A stretch of DNA of 64,000 bases from Paraphysomonas bandaiensis (taxonomy: Eukaryota; Chrysophyceae). The stretch spans positions 37,218 to 101,217 of the forward strand of contig CBFFRP010000178.1 of NCBI GenBank assembly GCA_965644295.1. Reading direction: 5' to 3'. Position 1 is the stretch's first letter. Each line of letters begins with the position of its first letter. Under the pieces are notes generated by a model. It was given only the letters and a program-made list of their open reading frames with translations, searched no databases and was not told the DNA's origin. This document shows positions 21,501 through 33,976 of this stretch, piece by piece. The position numbers were made by a program, and so were the translations under genes.

Positions 21501-24500
21501 TGGACGATATGATGACTGTAAGGACCTCAATACTTTGTGCGTTAATAGGCGACTTTCGTATGTCTGTGATGTATACATATTCCCTTACAGTGTGTGTTCT
21601 ACCTATATATATTTTAGGTGTATATTTCTGGTATTCGCACATAATATATATATAACAACTTAAATAGGTTTGCCCGTCATCAGCGAGGTTGGCGGCACCA
21701 GTTTATAAGGCTATATCTTCTTTCAGTGAGAGAGCTCACAATGTGCTCAAGGATGAGGTCGACAGTAACATCAGCACTAGCTATAGCAGTCGAGTACATG
21801 TGGCTGTACAGAGGTATGTATTTAGATTTATATGATTGGATAAGTGACACTTGTATTGATATGATCGGTACGAGTCATTGATGACATTTACTTAGCTATA
21901 TACTTGTTGATATATGTGAACATTTGCAACATATATATATTCTGCTCTTATAATTGGAAATATTAAAGAACTCTGGAGGACGAGTTGATGCCATTAGTTC
22001 AAAGTGAAGTAAATGCAGAAATGAGAGACCTTCAAATGGACAGTCAATTGTTTGTGGCACCTACGGAAAGTAGTAGGAACAATACAGTCGATGCAGAAAC
22101 CGGAGAAGTAAGATTAGCGTATACTTACTCACGCGTCATGAGCAAATCAATGAACCTTTATAGGGTCTTTGGAAAGTTGTACTGTTTCTGCATTGTGATA
22201 TGTGCTCTTCTACTCTTTTTACCGTAGCATTGATGTGTACACACAGCGTGGTGCATAGTATTCTAGGAAGTTGTGCGTATGTGCATTTTTTGTGTATACA
22301 TCAATTTTGTGTGCTGTTGTCGTTTAAAATACAATCGTGTTGCATTATCAGGTTGGTGTTTGTGAGGCTGCCAGACGTTGTGCTGCTATTATCCAGCCAT
22401 TGTTCTTCCATTGGTTGGAGTTACCCCAACATAAAGACCAAGTTTCGACTATAATTGACAGAGCGATTCGGGGATTCGCCTCAACTGCTAGGTACAGAAA
22501 CACATATATCATTCGTGGTGACCATTCATACGATTGATGGATATGATAACTCACCTTGCTTTATAAGTACTACTCTGGATTCCGTAATTAGAATATCTCT
22601 TCGGCGGTTATAATAGACGTATATACTATATAGGGAAGAAGTGGAGAGTCTTTCATGGAAACTCGTATCCAGTAAACCCGATCATATGAAACATGTTTTG
22701 GAGTCTATTCAACACGACCCAATACTGCATATACACAGGTACACACTATCCCTAGTTGCTCTGGAAATTTTGATGAGTACGTGAAAGGATGAAAGTTTAT
22801 GATGGAATGACCACCGTGGAAGAGATGTTTGATCACCTTTCCAGTGTCCATTCCTCTTCTTCACCCCTCGCTTCTAGGGATTCGCTTTGTAAGTGACAAT
22901 TATGGGTAGATGTTTGTATCTATATATAATTGTATCGTATATCTGTATATATTGCATAGCCTGGTATGTTTTGGGTTTTGTTGTGCACATATCTTTGTCC
23001 CATGGTAATGTATCTCTGTTTTTTATTTTGCGTCACGATGACGTTGAGTTACATTTTTTGCAACTCTGTTGTAATATATACATGCCTGCCTGTCTCGACC
23101 AGATACTCCGATGAGGTGTGTAATCAATCTTCGTCTTTACTGTGGCGATTAATATGCTCTCTACTATTTAGAAAACAAAACAGTGCCGACAGTGTTGTCT
23201 CGACTGAGAGTACCATGGTGACAACGGGTGAGTATATTCGTTATTGAGGTCCTCATTGCATGGTATCTTAATACTGCTTTAGAATTGGATACATGGGGAC
23301 ATATGTGGGATGTTAGGAACACATCTGTATTCAAAGATAGTAACGAGAAGGTTGTTACACTTTGCTAGTAGTATGCCTGAGTTATGTCTGTACATCTTAA
23401 CATACCATTAACTCTCTTAACTTATGTCTATCAAGATGGCAATGGACTTCACGAAATTGAGCACCATAGCCGCTATTGCGAATGGATGCGATTGGTTGGT
23501 CAAACTGCTCAGTAGGTATGTTAGTACCGCATTGTGTTACTTGTTATGTCCATTCCGATCTGTGTTTTTCAGGGTAGTAGCTGTGAACTTGTATTACTTT
23601 TAGTGCGATATTTAGCATTTTGTGCTGACTAGACTGTAGATTTTGTGCGTCTACTGTGAAGAAAGCGCAGCATAAAGACAGCACTCATCACACAAGTAGA
23701 AGAACCATTGCACATCAGAGCTCCATAGGTGTGATAATATTCTTGCCAATATGTGTTTTTTTGGTTTGTACGATACACTGTGATATGTATGTGACAACCA
23801 TTGTATTTGCATTAGAAATCAGTATAGCAGATACTAGACAGCGCGATATGGATAATGTAGCCGCATGTATATGACATTCAGTGCTTGTACTGATTTCGTA
23901 CGCATTTAGTTTCAAATACATCAGAAGAAGTTGTGCAGCTTCTTGCGGTAATTCAGGTCACCAATATCGTTTATGATGAGTTGGACATCTTACATATTTG
24001 TACGACGTATGAAGGGTGGTGCCAAGAGCTTGTCGAAATTAGCGGAAGAGTGCATGGCCATCCTTCGAGGCGAGATGCAGGTACAGTAACAGTATCAGTG
24101 AAAGTGACTTCAAAGTGCCACACGTGGTGCATGTATGAGTTATCGTATTTTTGATATGTCGCACAGGTTGTTGCTTTTTTTTTCTTGCGCCAGTTGGTGT
24201 CTTTCCAATTAGGAGGAACTGCTACAAGTAAAGACGTATGTAGTGATATTCATGTTACCATAGGTACTTTAATTTTTACATTTAGGGAAAGTTTCAACAC
24301 TCTCATGGCCATTCCTCTGGTTCCAAACATCATGGTCATCATGTAACTGTAAGTGTGTAGTCAGCGCTGGAATGTTTTCTATTCGAAGAAGTATTTATAC
24401 TATGCATCGCGTATATACTTCGTGTAGTTTGTACCAATATGTTGTATCGCTAACCGGTTTCGTAGGATAGCGACAATAATATCGTTACGGCGTTCAACCA

Positions 24501-25438
24501 CCACTTGATGTCCATACAGGATGCAATTCTGTCTTCTTCGGGGCCTGGGGTTTTAGCTGTGGCGTTATCTCCGTTATGCCGATTGATTCCAAGGTAGGTA
24601 GTTGACATAGTGATGCTGTATTGTAATTTGGATGTGGTTGTTTAGGTTCTTTACGAAGAGCCTGGTGTCTATATCTCCATCAGATAAGTGTGCTCTGCAG
24701 AACATAGGACGGTTTATGAAATCAGGTTTGTAAGAAATCTGGTACTATTGATGAACTGTAGAGTGATGTACGTATATATAGTGGTCGCTACCCAGCAGAA
24801 TCTGTCGATGCTCTTCCAATCGTCTAACCTTGAACTATCTACGGATAGAAGGTAAACAAAGTGTTCCAGGACGTGATATCCGGCCTTTATATAGCACTAC
24901 CTAAATATTCAACAAATTATATGCACTATCAGAAGTGCTAATACACTAATATTTTCGTGTACAGATTACAAGACATTACGACAGATGAGTTTGATAGATT
25001 AAGGCGATATGCAGCCCTATTGCAGATGCGACCTGTGCCAGAATTTCAGGTACGTTTTTCCGCGTTGTGTGTTGTAGGTATTGGCATGCGGTTGTTTATG
25101 ATATCATTGTGTAGGAGTATATACGCACTCATAAAGATGAATTCACAATGGAAGAGTTTGCCTTCGTGTGGGAGTTCCTTAGACAGAGGTGAGAAACAAT
25201 GTTTGCTCCCTGTAGTATGTAGTATATGGTATGTTGAGCAAGATAGTCTAGTAGTATATTGTGTAGGTGTAGGATGGATATTCCTAACTGACTTTCTCTC
25301 AGGAACGAATCTATGCGGCTCGAAACCTTCGCAGAGTTGTGGAAACAGTGTGCGTACTCCAGCCCCCATTCTCAGCCAGCCCCGAGCAGTTCGTCTCCGA
25401 AGAAAACAAGGCGTCAGTCTATCAATTCTAACTTATAG
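18427..25438 (+). CDS. EXOC4: Exocyst complex subunit Sec8-like, intron-rich gene
   Basis: The gene starts at 18427 (MSLLQDDNDTIQFFNELE) with a first exon ending at 18536. It continues through some 25-30 short exons that I traced only in part, to a stop at 25436-25438 after a Ser/Pro/Lys-rich tail (SSSSPKKTRRQSINSNL). The N-terminal part is helical: a segment ending 'EVIEEIVTFQHGSLNNSVE' followed by VSTMRESIREIKSVLTSKK, DIKKLWLAKTELEESI, MLNKIEVLKDAPSRVQLL and NRYLAAVTTLN. This is the order seen in Sec8 N-termini, with a short coiled coil followed by 'LW....L...I..LD.IE.....P.R'. The middle and C-terminal parts are helical but less recognisable. Sec8 is a core subunit of the tethering complex that docks secretory vesicles at the plasma membrane. 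Another vesicle-tethering subunit of the same fold is the main alternative. Confidence 0.72.
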
Positions 25439-25881
25439 CTATGCGTAGACTAGTAATCCCCTTGACTACTGCTATTCCTGATTTCATATGACAGTATTGT
25501 AGGCTAACATTGACTCTCACAGGTTTATAATACATCTTTACTTTAAGTTTACTCAGTATTAGTTCTAACAGCAGCATACGTATTGCACTGTGATATACCT
25601 TGCCTGTAGAACCGTTACCTATGAATCTTAACGACTACTTCAATGTGCAGTGTACTTCTTAACAATCTACTACACATCATACAGATACACGTAACGAACT
25701 TCATGACTCTAGATGGTATTAAAATATCAAATACATTATTAGATTCAGTACATTTGACATATACAAAACGAAAGTGACTACTTAAAATTACTTACTCGCC
25801 ATCTCGTGTTAACATCTGATTGTAGTCACTAGAACTAATGACTCAAAAATATAGTACTATAATACGTCGTAATCGATCTAA

Positions 25882-27828
25882 TTAAAACCATGTGCTTTGG
25901 GTCTGTGAGGTTTTCAATGTATTACGACGAGGCGGCGCATGACCTTTCTGCATCATGGCGATGCGAGTCAATGAGTGCGATATCGCTTCAAATGATGGTC
26001 GCTGTGTATGATCCTCATGCCAGCACGATTCAATTAAATTTGCAAAATCTTTATTCCAACTTCTGTCAATCTTGGGACGTAAGCCTTTTTGAACCACACG
26101 TGACATGAACTCTTCCCTGCTCAATCCCTTGTAGGGAGCTTTATCTCGCGCCATTTGCCATAACAGAATACCGAAGGAATACACATCTATTTTTTCGTTG
26201 TATGGCTGTTTCAAAGCAACTTCAGGTGCCATGTATCTACAATTAAAGAAACATTAAGAGTATAGATGTGATCTAAATCAACAATACAGGTCGATATCAG
26301 CATGATTTTATTTCCACACAAGACGTTAAACAAGATATGCACCACATATGATAGAAAGTGCAGTGCTTTATTCAATGACTGTGCACTTGTCACACTATAC
26401 GTACCGCAGACTTCCTGTATTGCCAGTCATTTCATAGCATTCATCGATACTCTCTCGTTTCTTCACACACGTACATAGTCCAAAATCTAATATCTTTATG
26501 GTTCCGTCACTTGTAAACCCCACATTATCTGGCTTAATATCGCGATGAATTACAGTTGCATCTTTGTGCACACTGTTGTGCAAATAATGAAATGCATCGG
26601 CCATATCTCGCCCCATACTTAATAAGGCAGAAAAGGTGAAAGTGTTCTTCTTAAAGAGCTTGTGGGCGATTCCTCCTTTCTTCTTTTCATTGATATGTAA
26701 TACTTCACTCAAAGAACCTCCGTCCAAATACTCCAACACTATGAACCTTCTAGGCTGACGCCCTGCTCCTAGTAACCGGACTACATTAGGGTGATTCATT
26801 CTAGCCAACATGCCATGTTCTACATCGAACTCGTGAACAGCTGTGCGATTAGTGCGTGCTCGCTCAGATATTATTTTTACAATAACCTGTTGACCTTGGA
26901 ATCTTGCAGTGTAAACATTACTATTGCTGCCATCAGCAAGGTGCCGCAAATCTTGAAAATTATCAAACGTTAAATCATCAGGGATTACTTCCACAGCAGG
27001 TATTCTGGCTACAGGAAATGAATATATATCCACTGGTTCCCAAGTCGGTGGTAGCCCCACCTGTCCACTATCTTGTCTTACAGGAAGCCCTGGTATCACT
27101 TGACTGACACTTTCATGAGTCGACCAGCAACCCATTTCAATTACACTACTACCACTCTGACTCATCTCGGCCATATCAAGCGATGAACCATAAGCAACAA
27201 GTGACCTTGGCTTATATGATACACGGTCAAGCTCGGAATCATCCGTTTCGGGATCTTGAAAATTGCGGGAAGCTATTAATGCCGCTTCGCATATGTACGA
27301 CATGTACTTGATTTTAACGGATGAGAACACCACCTCGGAGCGAGTGTAGCATACCACAAAGTGCTGCCGATCCATATCATCAGTGATGGGATGGGCAACC
27401 TCGGTCGTTACGGGTAGAGTCACTTCTTCCTTCGCCTTCTGCCGGGGAATGAACAAGTGACGATGGCTTACAGAAGCCCATATGTATCCTATTTCGGACT
27501 TTCTTGCTTCATCACATAGCTATGAAACACTATTAGCATACAGGTGATATATACCATCACATATGTGTGTATAGTTGTATGTATATACATGTGTACGTAT
27601 ATATATGTAACGACATCTCACCTTCAGAGAGTTTCTTTTCCAACTATCTGATGCCGCGGGGGTAAAAACACTATCCCCCCCACATATTCTCTTCAACACT
27701 TGCTTCACAGACTCTGAGAAATGAACATGCTGACATTGAAGTTCATTCTTATCATCTGGAGACCAAAATTCTATTACATCAAAACCAAGCACTGAATCTA
27801 GTATCGAAAGTGTCAAGGACGTAGCCAT
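25882..27828 (-). CDS. TKL-type protein kinase with GAF-like N-terminal region
   Basis: The exons read 27828-27622, 27519-26405 and 26236-25882. Frame is kept across both introns, the second splitting the codon in GSLRYMAPE. The N-terminal region (about residues 1-170) includes CGGDSVFTPAA and HFVVCYTRSEVVFSSVKI and may be a GAF-like sensor domain (weak). A linker rich in Ser follows. The kinase domain begins HLADGSNSNVYTARF, an atypical glycine loop, with VIVKIISE holding the ATP lysine, then HRDIKPDNVGF, ILDFGLCTC and GNTGSLRYMAPEVALKQPYN. This kinase subtype, with 'MTGNTGSLRYMAPEVA', is one I associate mainly with diatoms, oomycetes and relatives. It is the best lineage marker in the window. 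The substrate is unknown. Confidence 0.88.
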
Positions 27829-28813
27829 AAGCAAAATTCACACTTGGGAAATTTCCCAAAGTATGTTATCAATTACAACAAGAGTTATGAATGCTATCGT
27901 GTCTTCATTGTCTAGATATAAGCACTTTGCATATGTATATATATGCATTTGTAATGCATTCTCTGGGTTTCATACCATAAAATGAAAATACAGTTTCATC
28001 AAACTGATTTCATCCAATCATTATATAATTGAGATATATGATTTGATAAAAATGGCAATTGCAATTTTATATGTACGAACATAGAGTATATAGATACGAT
28101 CTATGTACTCTGTATTACATACGTCTCTGGACAAGTAAAAAATCTGCACTTTTTCTGGTCTAAAAAATTAGGTATAGTGTGAGAAATCCATACTTTTAGG
28201 CCAAAATGAGATAATTTCTACGAAATCCTCACTTCTAATATTGACTTTGTATTATATCTATATATGTAATGGTAATAACTCATATTATTAACACAGAATT
28301 GACTTGTTGATCATGACATAAATACCTATCTTTAAATATTTCATACGACTTGCATGATTCTATCCATACATACATTTCGACCTTGGCGTTATCCATCAAT
28401 TGCACAGATCTAATATCTACAGTACCTGTGTACAGATAGTACTATGAAAGTGTTATACATTGTATATATCATAATACAGTTCCATGGCGAACCAATCATA
28501 AACATCTAATTACTATTGATTCGATATTAAATAAGAATAAATGTTCCAAATTTCGATTCGAAAGTATTCAACAAATCAGAGTTTAAGAAATCATATTGAT
28601 TCGATCATATGTCCTATACATTTGATGGCTGAGATAAGCCTCCTACATACATACATACATATATGTACATACATATACATACATACATACATATATATAT
28701 ACACACATATATTCACAGTACCATTAAGTCACAGTATATACATACATCACTACATTCTATCATTAAAATAACATCAATCTTATATATTTTTATATAAAAA
28801 TTCAATTTAAATT
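27829..28813. other. Intergenic region, no gene seen
   Basis: A one-kilobase AT-rich gap between divergent genes. It includes an imperfect (cata)n/(ta)n tract at about 28649-28715. A weak inverted relation exists between 'aatctgcactttttctggtc' near 28140 and neighbouring sequence, but I could not define an element. Confidence 0.4.
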
Positions 28814-29113
28814 ATGGCACAATTTTTTATGAAAGTGATTGATTGGGTTGCTAATGAATTGATTGTAAAGCATTTAGCTAATAACAGATCATTTCAACGA
28901 TTTGCATTAAAAACTGATACAATTATTCAAGAAAACAGTAAGAAAGCATCAGCTCTTGGTGAAGAAGCTATAAAGAAAGTTTCTCAGAAAGGAGAATCGT
29001 TTCTTAAGGAAGCCTCAACTGCTCCTCAATCGAATGAATTTTCATCAATTCATAGATTCGCGAAAGCATTTACTGATGAGGTGAAGAAAGATATTGGAAA
29101 GATGAGTAAATAG
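28814..29113 (+). CDS. Small 99-aa conserved-looking protein of unknown function
   Basis: The frame begins MAQFFMKVIDWVANELIVKH and ends IGKMSK. It is predicted helical: an amphipathic first helix, then a lysine-rich region (KKASALGEEAIKKVSQKGE) and a third helix (AFTDEVKKDIGKM). It has no signal peptide and no transmembrane segment. The pattern 'NE(L/V)IVK.LAN...FQRFA..T' reminds me of small proteins found in plants and protists that may be mitochondrial, but I cannot name the family. Codon use and a clean start after an AT-rich leader support a real gene. Confidence 0.6.
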   Translation: MAQFFMKVIDWVANELIVKHLANNRSFQRFALKTDTIIQENSKKASALGEEAIKKVSQKGESFLKEASTAPQSNEFSSIHRFAKAFTDEVKKDIGKMSK

Positions 29114-30259
29114 TAAAGGTTTAGAATAGTATTTTATGATATACCCCAAAGAAATTTGATATTTTCTATAACTGTATATGAATATAACCAATGTATGTTA
29201 CCTCCAGCAATGCATCTTGAAGTGCTTTTGTTGAATAGCATCGTATAGCGTATAGTAAGCACTGTTTCTGATTCCTGCTAGTGTTAGTTCCAGATAATGT
29301 CGAGAAATGTATAGTACAGCACTAAATAAACTATTATACACTTGTAGGCTACTTTAAGGCATACGCACTGATCTCTGTAGGAGTTGTTGTTGTCATATTC
29401 CAGAGAATTTGGTATCGCTACCAAGAGGTATCATATTGCTAGAAAAAAGTTTTTACGATACAGCTGGCTGCTACGCACATTTGTACTCTTACAGCTAAAA
29501 AGTAGTCATCGTGAAGGAGTGTCCGAGTATACTACACGGAACATCAAGTTCTACGAGCCAACGTATTGTTATTGGCAATATATAATATATATATCATATT
29601 GTGCATTGTATTATGGATTGTTGAAGCGAATATGAAGGTGTTGCAATGCTATTGATGAAAGATTCTATAACATTTTGACAATATATTGTACACATTTTAT
29701 ATTACGTACTCTGGTCAATGAATACAAATTAGTTTACTTGACACTTCAAAAGAACTGAGATTGCAATAAGGATCTAACCGTTGCTTAGTCTAGTTAACTC
29801 TAGCACTATTTTAGGGCAGGTTCTCGGATATGGGAAGAATGTATACTACATGCATGTAACAGTATACTACCGGCCCTATTAGATATTTATATTTTTGTCA
29901 TTGCTAGTTATTCAATTAGATAATAAGAAATACATCTCAACCTATTTACAAATGAAAACAGCTGTTAATTAAAGATAGAAGATTAATTCTTGTTGCATAT
30001 ATGTTACTTAGAATTAACAGGTAAGAGGTACTTGATACAAACGTTGTACATTAAATACTATAATAGGTTATATAAGTATTGATAAGATTTGCGCCCAACA
30101 ATGGGCTTTAAAATAAGACATATACAGTGCAATGATAAACATATCACAGATTAATAGTACAAAAAAAAGCATATGTCGAGAGTATGTAAATACTCAAGTG
30201 GCAAAAAAGTCATATGTATACACAAGAAAAATTAGTCCAGAGAAGCACTACACCATACT
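29114..30259. other. Intergenic region, no gene seen
   Basis: AT-rich 1.1 kb between convergent genes. A small open stretch at 29384-29635 has no recognisable features and I do not support it as a gene. Confidence 0.45.
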
Positions 30260-31141
30260 TCAATAAAATCCATCCACGTCATCCTTATCGCCTTCATTCG
30301 ACACAGGTCCTAAATCCGTGCGATAGGTGATAGTACGCTCGGTCATATCATCAAAAGATACAGTGGACGTAGAAGTAGACATGGTTGTCGAGATATTTTT
30401 AGAAAACTTATCGCTTCTCACTCTTTTCAGAATTTTGGAACGATATTCTCGCCTCTCAACAATGCTCACGATTAAATCGAATGACTCTCTGCACATAATT
30501 CGATAGTAGAGAAAAAAACACAATGTCATCAATATGTCGAATCTCTCCTGTGGTGCGGCAGAGAGAATACTCATTGCTTGGTCTGCGGAAAAGTCTCGAC
30601 CACCTAGTTCAATGTCACAGTCATCATCCCAAGTTTCGTTGAGCTCTTTGTACCCTTTTCGAAATATAGTGCTCATAATAAGGGGCATATCGGACTCATT
30701 TACAGCGTGATCAGTAATACACGTTTGCAAAGATTCAAAGGCATATATCATCGCTCGTTGAATAGGTTTTCCTTGACTTGTACTAAACTTTAATGTAATG
30801 ACATCATAAGTATCATTACAAAACATATTAGAGTTTAGTTTTAAATATAAATGACGTGATGAACCCTTCCATCCTGGAATACTGCTATACGGTATGTATG
30901 CAATAGGTTGTTGTAATCTTGTAAGAATATCAACTGATTCACATGATATTCGAAGTATGATATGTTTTGGCCAATGTTGTAAATATTTTGGTATGTTATC
31001 TTTAATTAATATCACATCAAATGATTTGGTGATATCGTATCTGTTATTAGCTGAAAATTGAAACTTTTGTGGGGTAGAAGAGGATCTTGTGGGTGTGATA
31101 GTGCTATTGACCATCATAGTAGTTGATGTACAATTTCCCAT
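30260..31141 (-). CDS. Unrecognised protein with N-myristoylation-type start
   Basis: Single-exon 293-aa protein beginning MGNCTSTTMM, which has Gly2 and Cys4 for possible myristoylation and palmitoylation (inference). Residues of about 35-150 alternate hydrophobic and polar (DVILIKDNIPKYLQHWPKHI, ILRISCESVDILTRL, IAYIPYSSIPGW, YDVITLKFST), as expected for a beta-sandwich such as a PH- or PTB-like fold with 'I.Y.SI..W' near strand 5. The second half is helical and includes DILMTLCFFLYYRIMC, followed by a basic stretch and a Ser/Thr-rich tail. It could be a membrane-anchored adaptor. I see no catalytic motif. Confidence 0.65.
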   Translation of the reverse strand: MGNCTSTTMMVNSTITPTRSSSTPQKFQFSANNRYDITKSFDVILIKDNIPKYLQHWPKHIILRISCESVDILTRLQQPIAYIPYSSIPGWKGSSRHLYLKLNSNMFCNDTYDVITLKFSTSQGKPIQRAMIYAFESLQTCITDHAVNESDMPLIMSTIFRKGYKELNETWDDDCDIELGGRDFSADQAMSILSAAPQERFDILMTLCFFLYYRIMCRESFDLIVSIVERREYRSKILKRVRSDKFSKNISTTMSTSTSTVSFDDMTERTITYRTDLGPVSNEGDKDDVDGFY

Positions 31142-31465
31142 GATTATATAATGAATATATATATATATAATCGCTAATTATGAAAGATTTCATCTAATGT
31201 TGATAGTATAAGAGACATACGCATGTATTGAACTCAGCTTATGACAACTTCATCTTCGTACTACTCGTTGAACACCAATCATGTCCAAGGAATATCCATC
31301 TATATAGATATTAGATATGAAAAAATACGTACATGATGAAGTGAATGACGATATTAGCAAATAGGGATGGGAAGATACTACAATCTTAGAATATACGTAT
31401 ATAAAATTAAAGAATAAGAGAAAATATGTGGTTTATTGAATTAATTGTTTGATATAAAATTTCGT
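31142..31465. other. Intergenic region upstream of the myristoylated protein, no gene seen
   Basis: AT-rich leader with a (TA)n run at about 31156-31170. Nothing else is recognised. Confidence 0.4.
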
Positions 31466-31772
31466 GTTTATTTTCTAAATCCCTATTTTTCAAGTCTGAA
31501 TGGTAAAAAATAGGCTACTTCGACATAGAAAGTAGGGTTTCAATGCATGTATTTCAGAAAATCTGTATTTTTCTGATGAAATTTGAAATCTCTCTTTGGG
31601 ATACAGTGTACTGCAAAAAATCTTAGATAAGAAAGCCACAAAATCTAAGGTTTTTGGTAGTATCCTCTGTAGTCCATCAACGCCATATGCATGGAAACCC
31701 TACTTTCTATGTCAAAGTAGCCTATTTTTTACTGTTCAGACTTGAAAAATAGGGAGGATTTTGAAAATAAAC
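31466..31772. mobile_element. Foldback/MITE-like element with about 85-bp inverted repeats (family B)
   Basis: The left arm (31466-31550) and right arm (about 31685-31772) are inverted complements. Both contain ccctatttttcaagtctgaa, then taaaaaataggctact, then gacatagaaagtagggtttc. There are a few mismatches and a small insertion near the outer end. About 135 bases of unique AT-rich sequence lie between the arms. No coding capacity is present. The sequence is unrelated to family A at 6249-6583. Confidence 0.85.
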
Positions 31773-31995
31773 CAATAGTTTTTATGAACCGTTAGTATTA
31801 TAGTTAGTTGTATGATATTCTCTGTACTCCTCTGTTGGTACTGTACACTGGTATATCTAGACATAGAGTCACTGTAATGTTACCACCATACACACACTTA
31901 GCAACAATTATATCAACTAACATTGATTATAATTAACAATCCTTTATACCTAAAGGAAACTTTATTAAATCTTATTAAATAAATCATTTATCACA

Positions 31996-33220
31996 ATGAA
32001 AAACAAGATGTTTATTACTATAATATGGTATATACTATTCCATACAGTACACTCCTATGAATCACTATATAATAATATGATAATAAATATTAAATCAAAT
32101 ATTGAAATGAGAGATACAGAACGTCCAGTTATATACATGTTATCACATACATTAACAGATCTATTAATTCCTCATATACAACAAGCTCTTCATATACAAC
32201 ATACTGATATGATGTGTTATAATATAGCAGATGTTCAACCCTCTCATGTCATACAAGAATTTGCAACTACAAGAAGTTATGGATCGATTATTGTTTTTAC
32301 TGGTATTGAATCGTTAACTGGAACTGATATATCGAAACTTAATTTCTTACATTCGGTCACTGATTCCAATGCATTATATGCTAATTTAGTTGTTATATTA
32401 GCATGGGACACACACATTCAGCCAATCTCAGAAGATGAATCGACTTCAAATTATATATTGGATTTCTTTGGGAAAGGAGGCAGGAACATGAATCCAAGTG
32501 CATTATATGGTCGATTATCTATGGTGAAGTTGGCTGATGTGGATACGAGAAAAGCTGGTATTGATGTTTGTATGTATCCTGGTAGTTATGGTGGCCGCGA
32601 AAACGAGCCAATAGATATAACATTCATATTTTGCATTGCACTAGCTGTAGTGATTGGATTTTATATATATACGACGACGGGTGTGAAGAAGGCAGAGCAG
32701 ATATGTCACAGTGAAAGGAGGATCAGTGAAACGGAGCATACAACACAAAATGACTATGGCACCAGTACAGCAGAGCATTCAACGGAAAATGTCTATGACT
32801 CCGGTACAGCAGAGCATTCAACGGAAAATGTCTATGACTCCGGTACTGCGGAGTATACAACGGAAAATGTCTGTGCTGAAAGAGATGATACATTAGACGC
32901 TCCTAAAGATATCAAAGAGCCAGACATTATTGATATATCAAATAAGTATACTACTTCCTCTCAGACTACTACACCCAGAAGGTACGTCAATGCTCTAATA
33001 TATATGATATTGTAAGATGTGTGGTATGAAGTATATAAGTTGCCTAGATCATGCAGTCTCAGATATATGCGTAATAAAGCGAATGACTTATTTTTGTGAG
33101 CTCCACTTATATATATGAATATACTATATACAGCTGATGTCCAGAAAATATAAAGCTAATTAGTAATTTGAATGTAGGTCCAATCGGGTGAGGAAGAAGA
33201 AAGAGAAAATGACGTTATAG
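31996..33220 (+). CDS. Single-pass membrane protein with signal peptide, lumenal domain and repeat-containing tail
   Basis: Exon 1 is 31996-32981 and exon 2 is 33179-33220, joined through an AG|G split codon to give a basic end (RSNRVRKKKEKMTL). Residues 1-20 are a signal peptide (MKNKMFITIIWYILFHTVHS). The lumenal domain of about 185 residues shows alternating hydrophobic strands (VIYMLS, SIIVFTGIESL, LVVILAW). One membrane span (DITFIFCIALAVVIGFYIY) precedes a tail with three 13-residue repeats around TAEHSTENVYDSG, encoded by 39-bp DNA repeats at about 32765-32870. The strand order with 'GSIIVFTGIESL' followed by 'LVVILAW' faintly recalls an ATPase-like fold without a P-loop, as in torsin cofactors. 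That idea is speculative and no active site is seen. Confidence 0.75.
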
Positions 33221-33976
33221 TCAACAACGTATTTCAGGGTAATAATGGGTGGCACTTTTACAAGTTTGTTATAGGATTGTCGTGTTCAATAGATGATTAG
33301 TCGATATAGCTCTATAGCTCCGATTTAAAGAATCGTGGAAATCATTAAAACTTATTTCAGCTTATTATTATTGCATTGTCCTCTATTTTTAGTTCATAGC
33401 ACTAAACAACCTGACAACCCTATTACTTGCGGGGTGTACATGACCAATATATTATGATCCGCAATGAGACTGTGTCTGACTTGCACTCTGCTTTCGCATC
33501 GGTGCATGCCTCACATATTAGGTTAGAAAACCTGTCGACCAGGCTTACAATGCCTGTAATTGGATACCTCTCACCAATTAAATGCTACGTAATGCTGCTG
33601 TTGACTATCATCCGTTGAAGCCAAGAGATACGAAAAGTGAAGAATATACGTAAAAAATAAATATCTGCAAATGTGTATGTAGTAAGTAGTGAAAGCACAA
33701 GGTCTAAACTTAACATATCCAATATAAAGATATATATGTTGCAGAAAGTTTCGGTAGCACATGTTGTGGGACTAAGTGCTCATTATCAGCCACTAGAAAT
33801 ATTAACAAGAATTCATGTGTTGTAGAACACAGATTATCCTTACACCACTGACAGTATAATATCACATTCACTAATACCGAACACTTTGCGGTTCTGTTCA
33901 TTTAATCAAAACTAAATGGTCAAAGTACAGACAAATACACAACACAACATATTAAGATTCAACGCAAACATAACTA
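33221..33976. other. Intergenic region, no gene seen
   Basis: AT-rich gap between convergent genes. Short frames at 33427-33618 and 33571-33901 lack any support. Confidence 0.45.
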
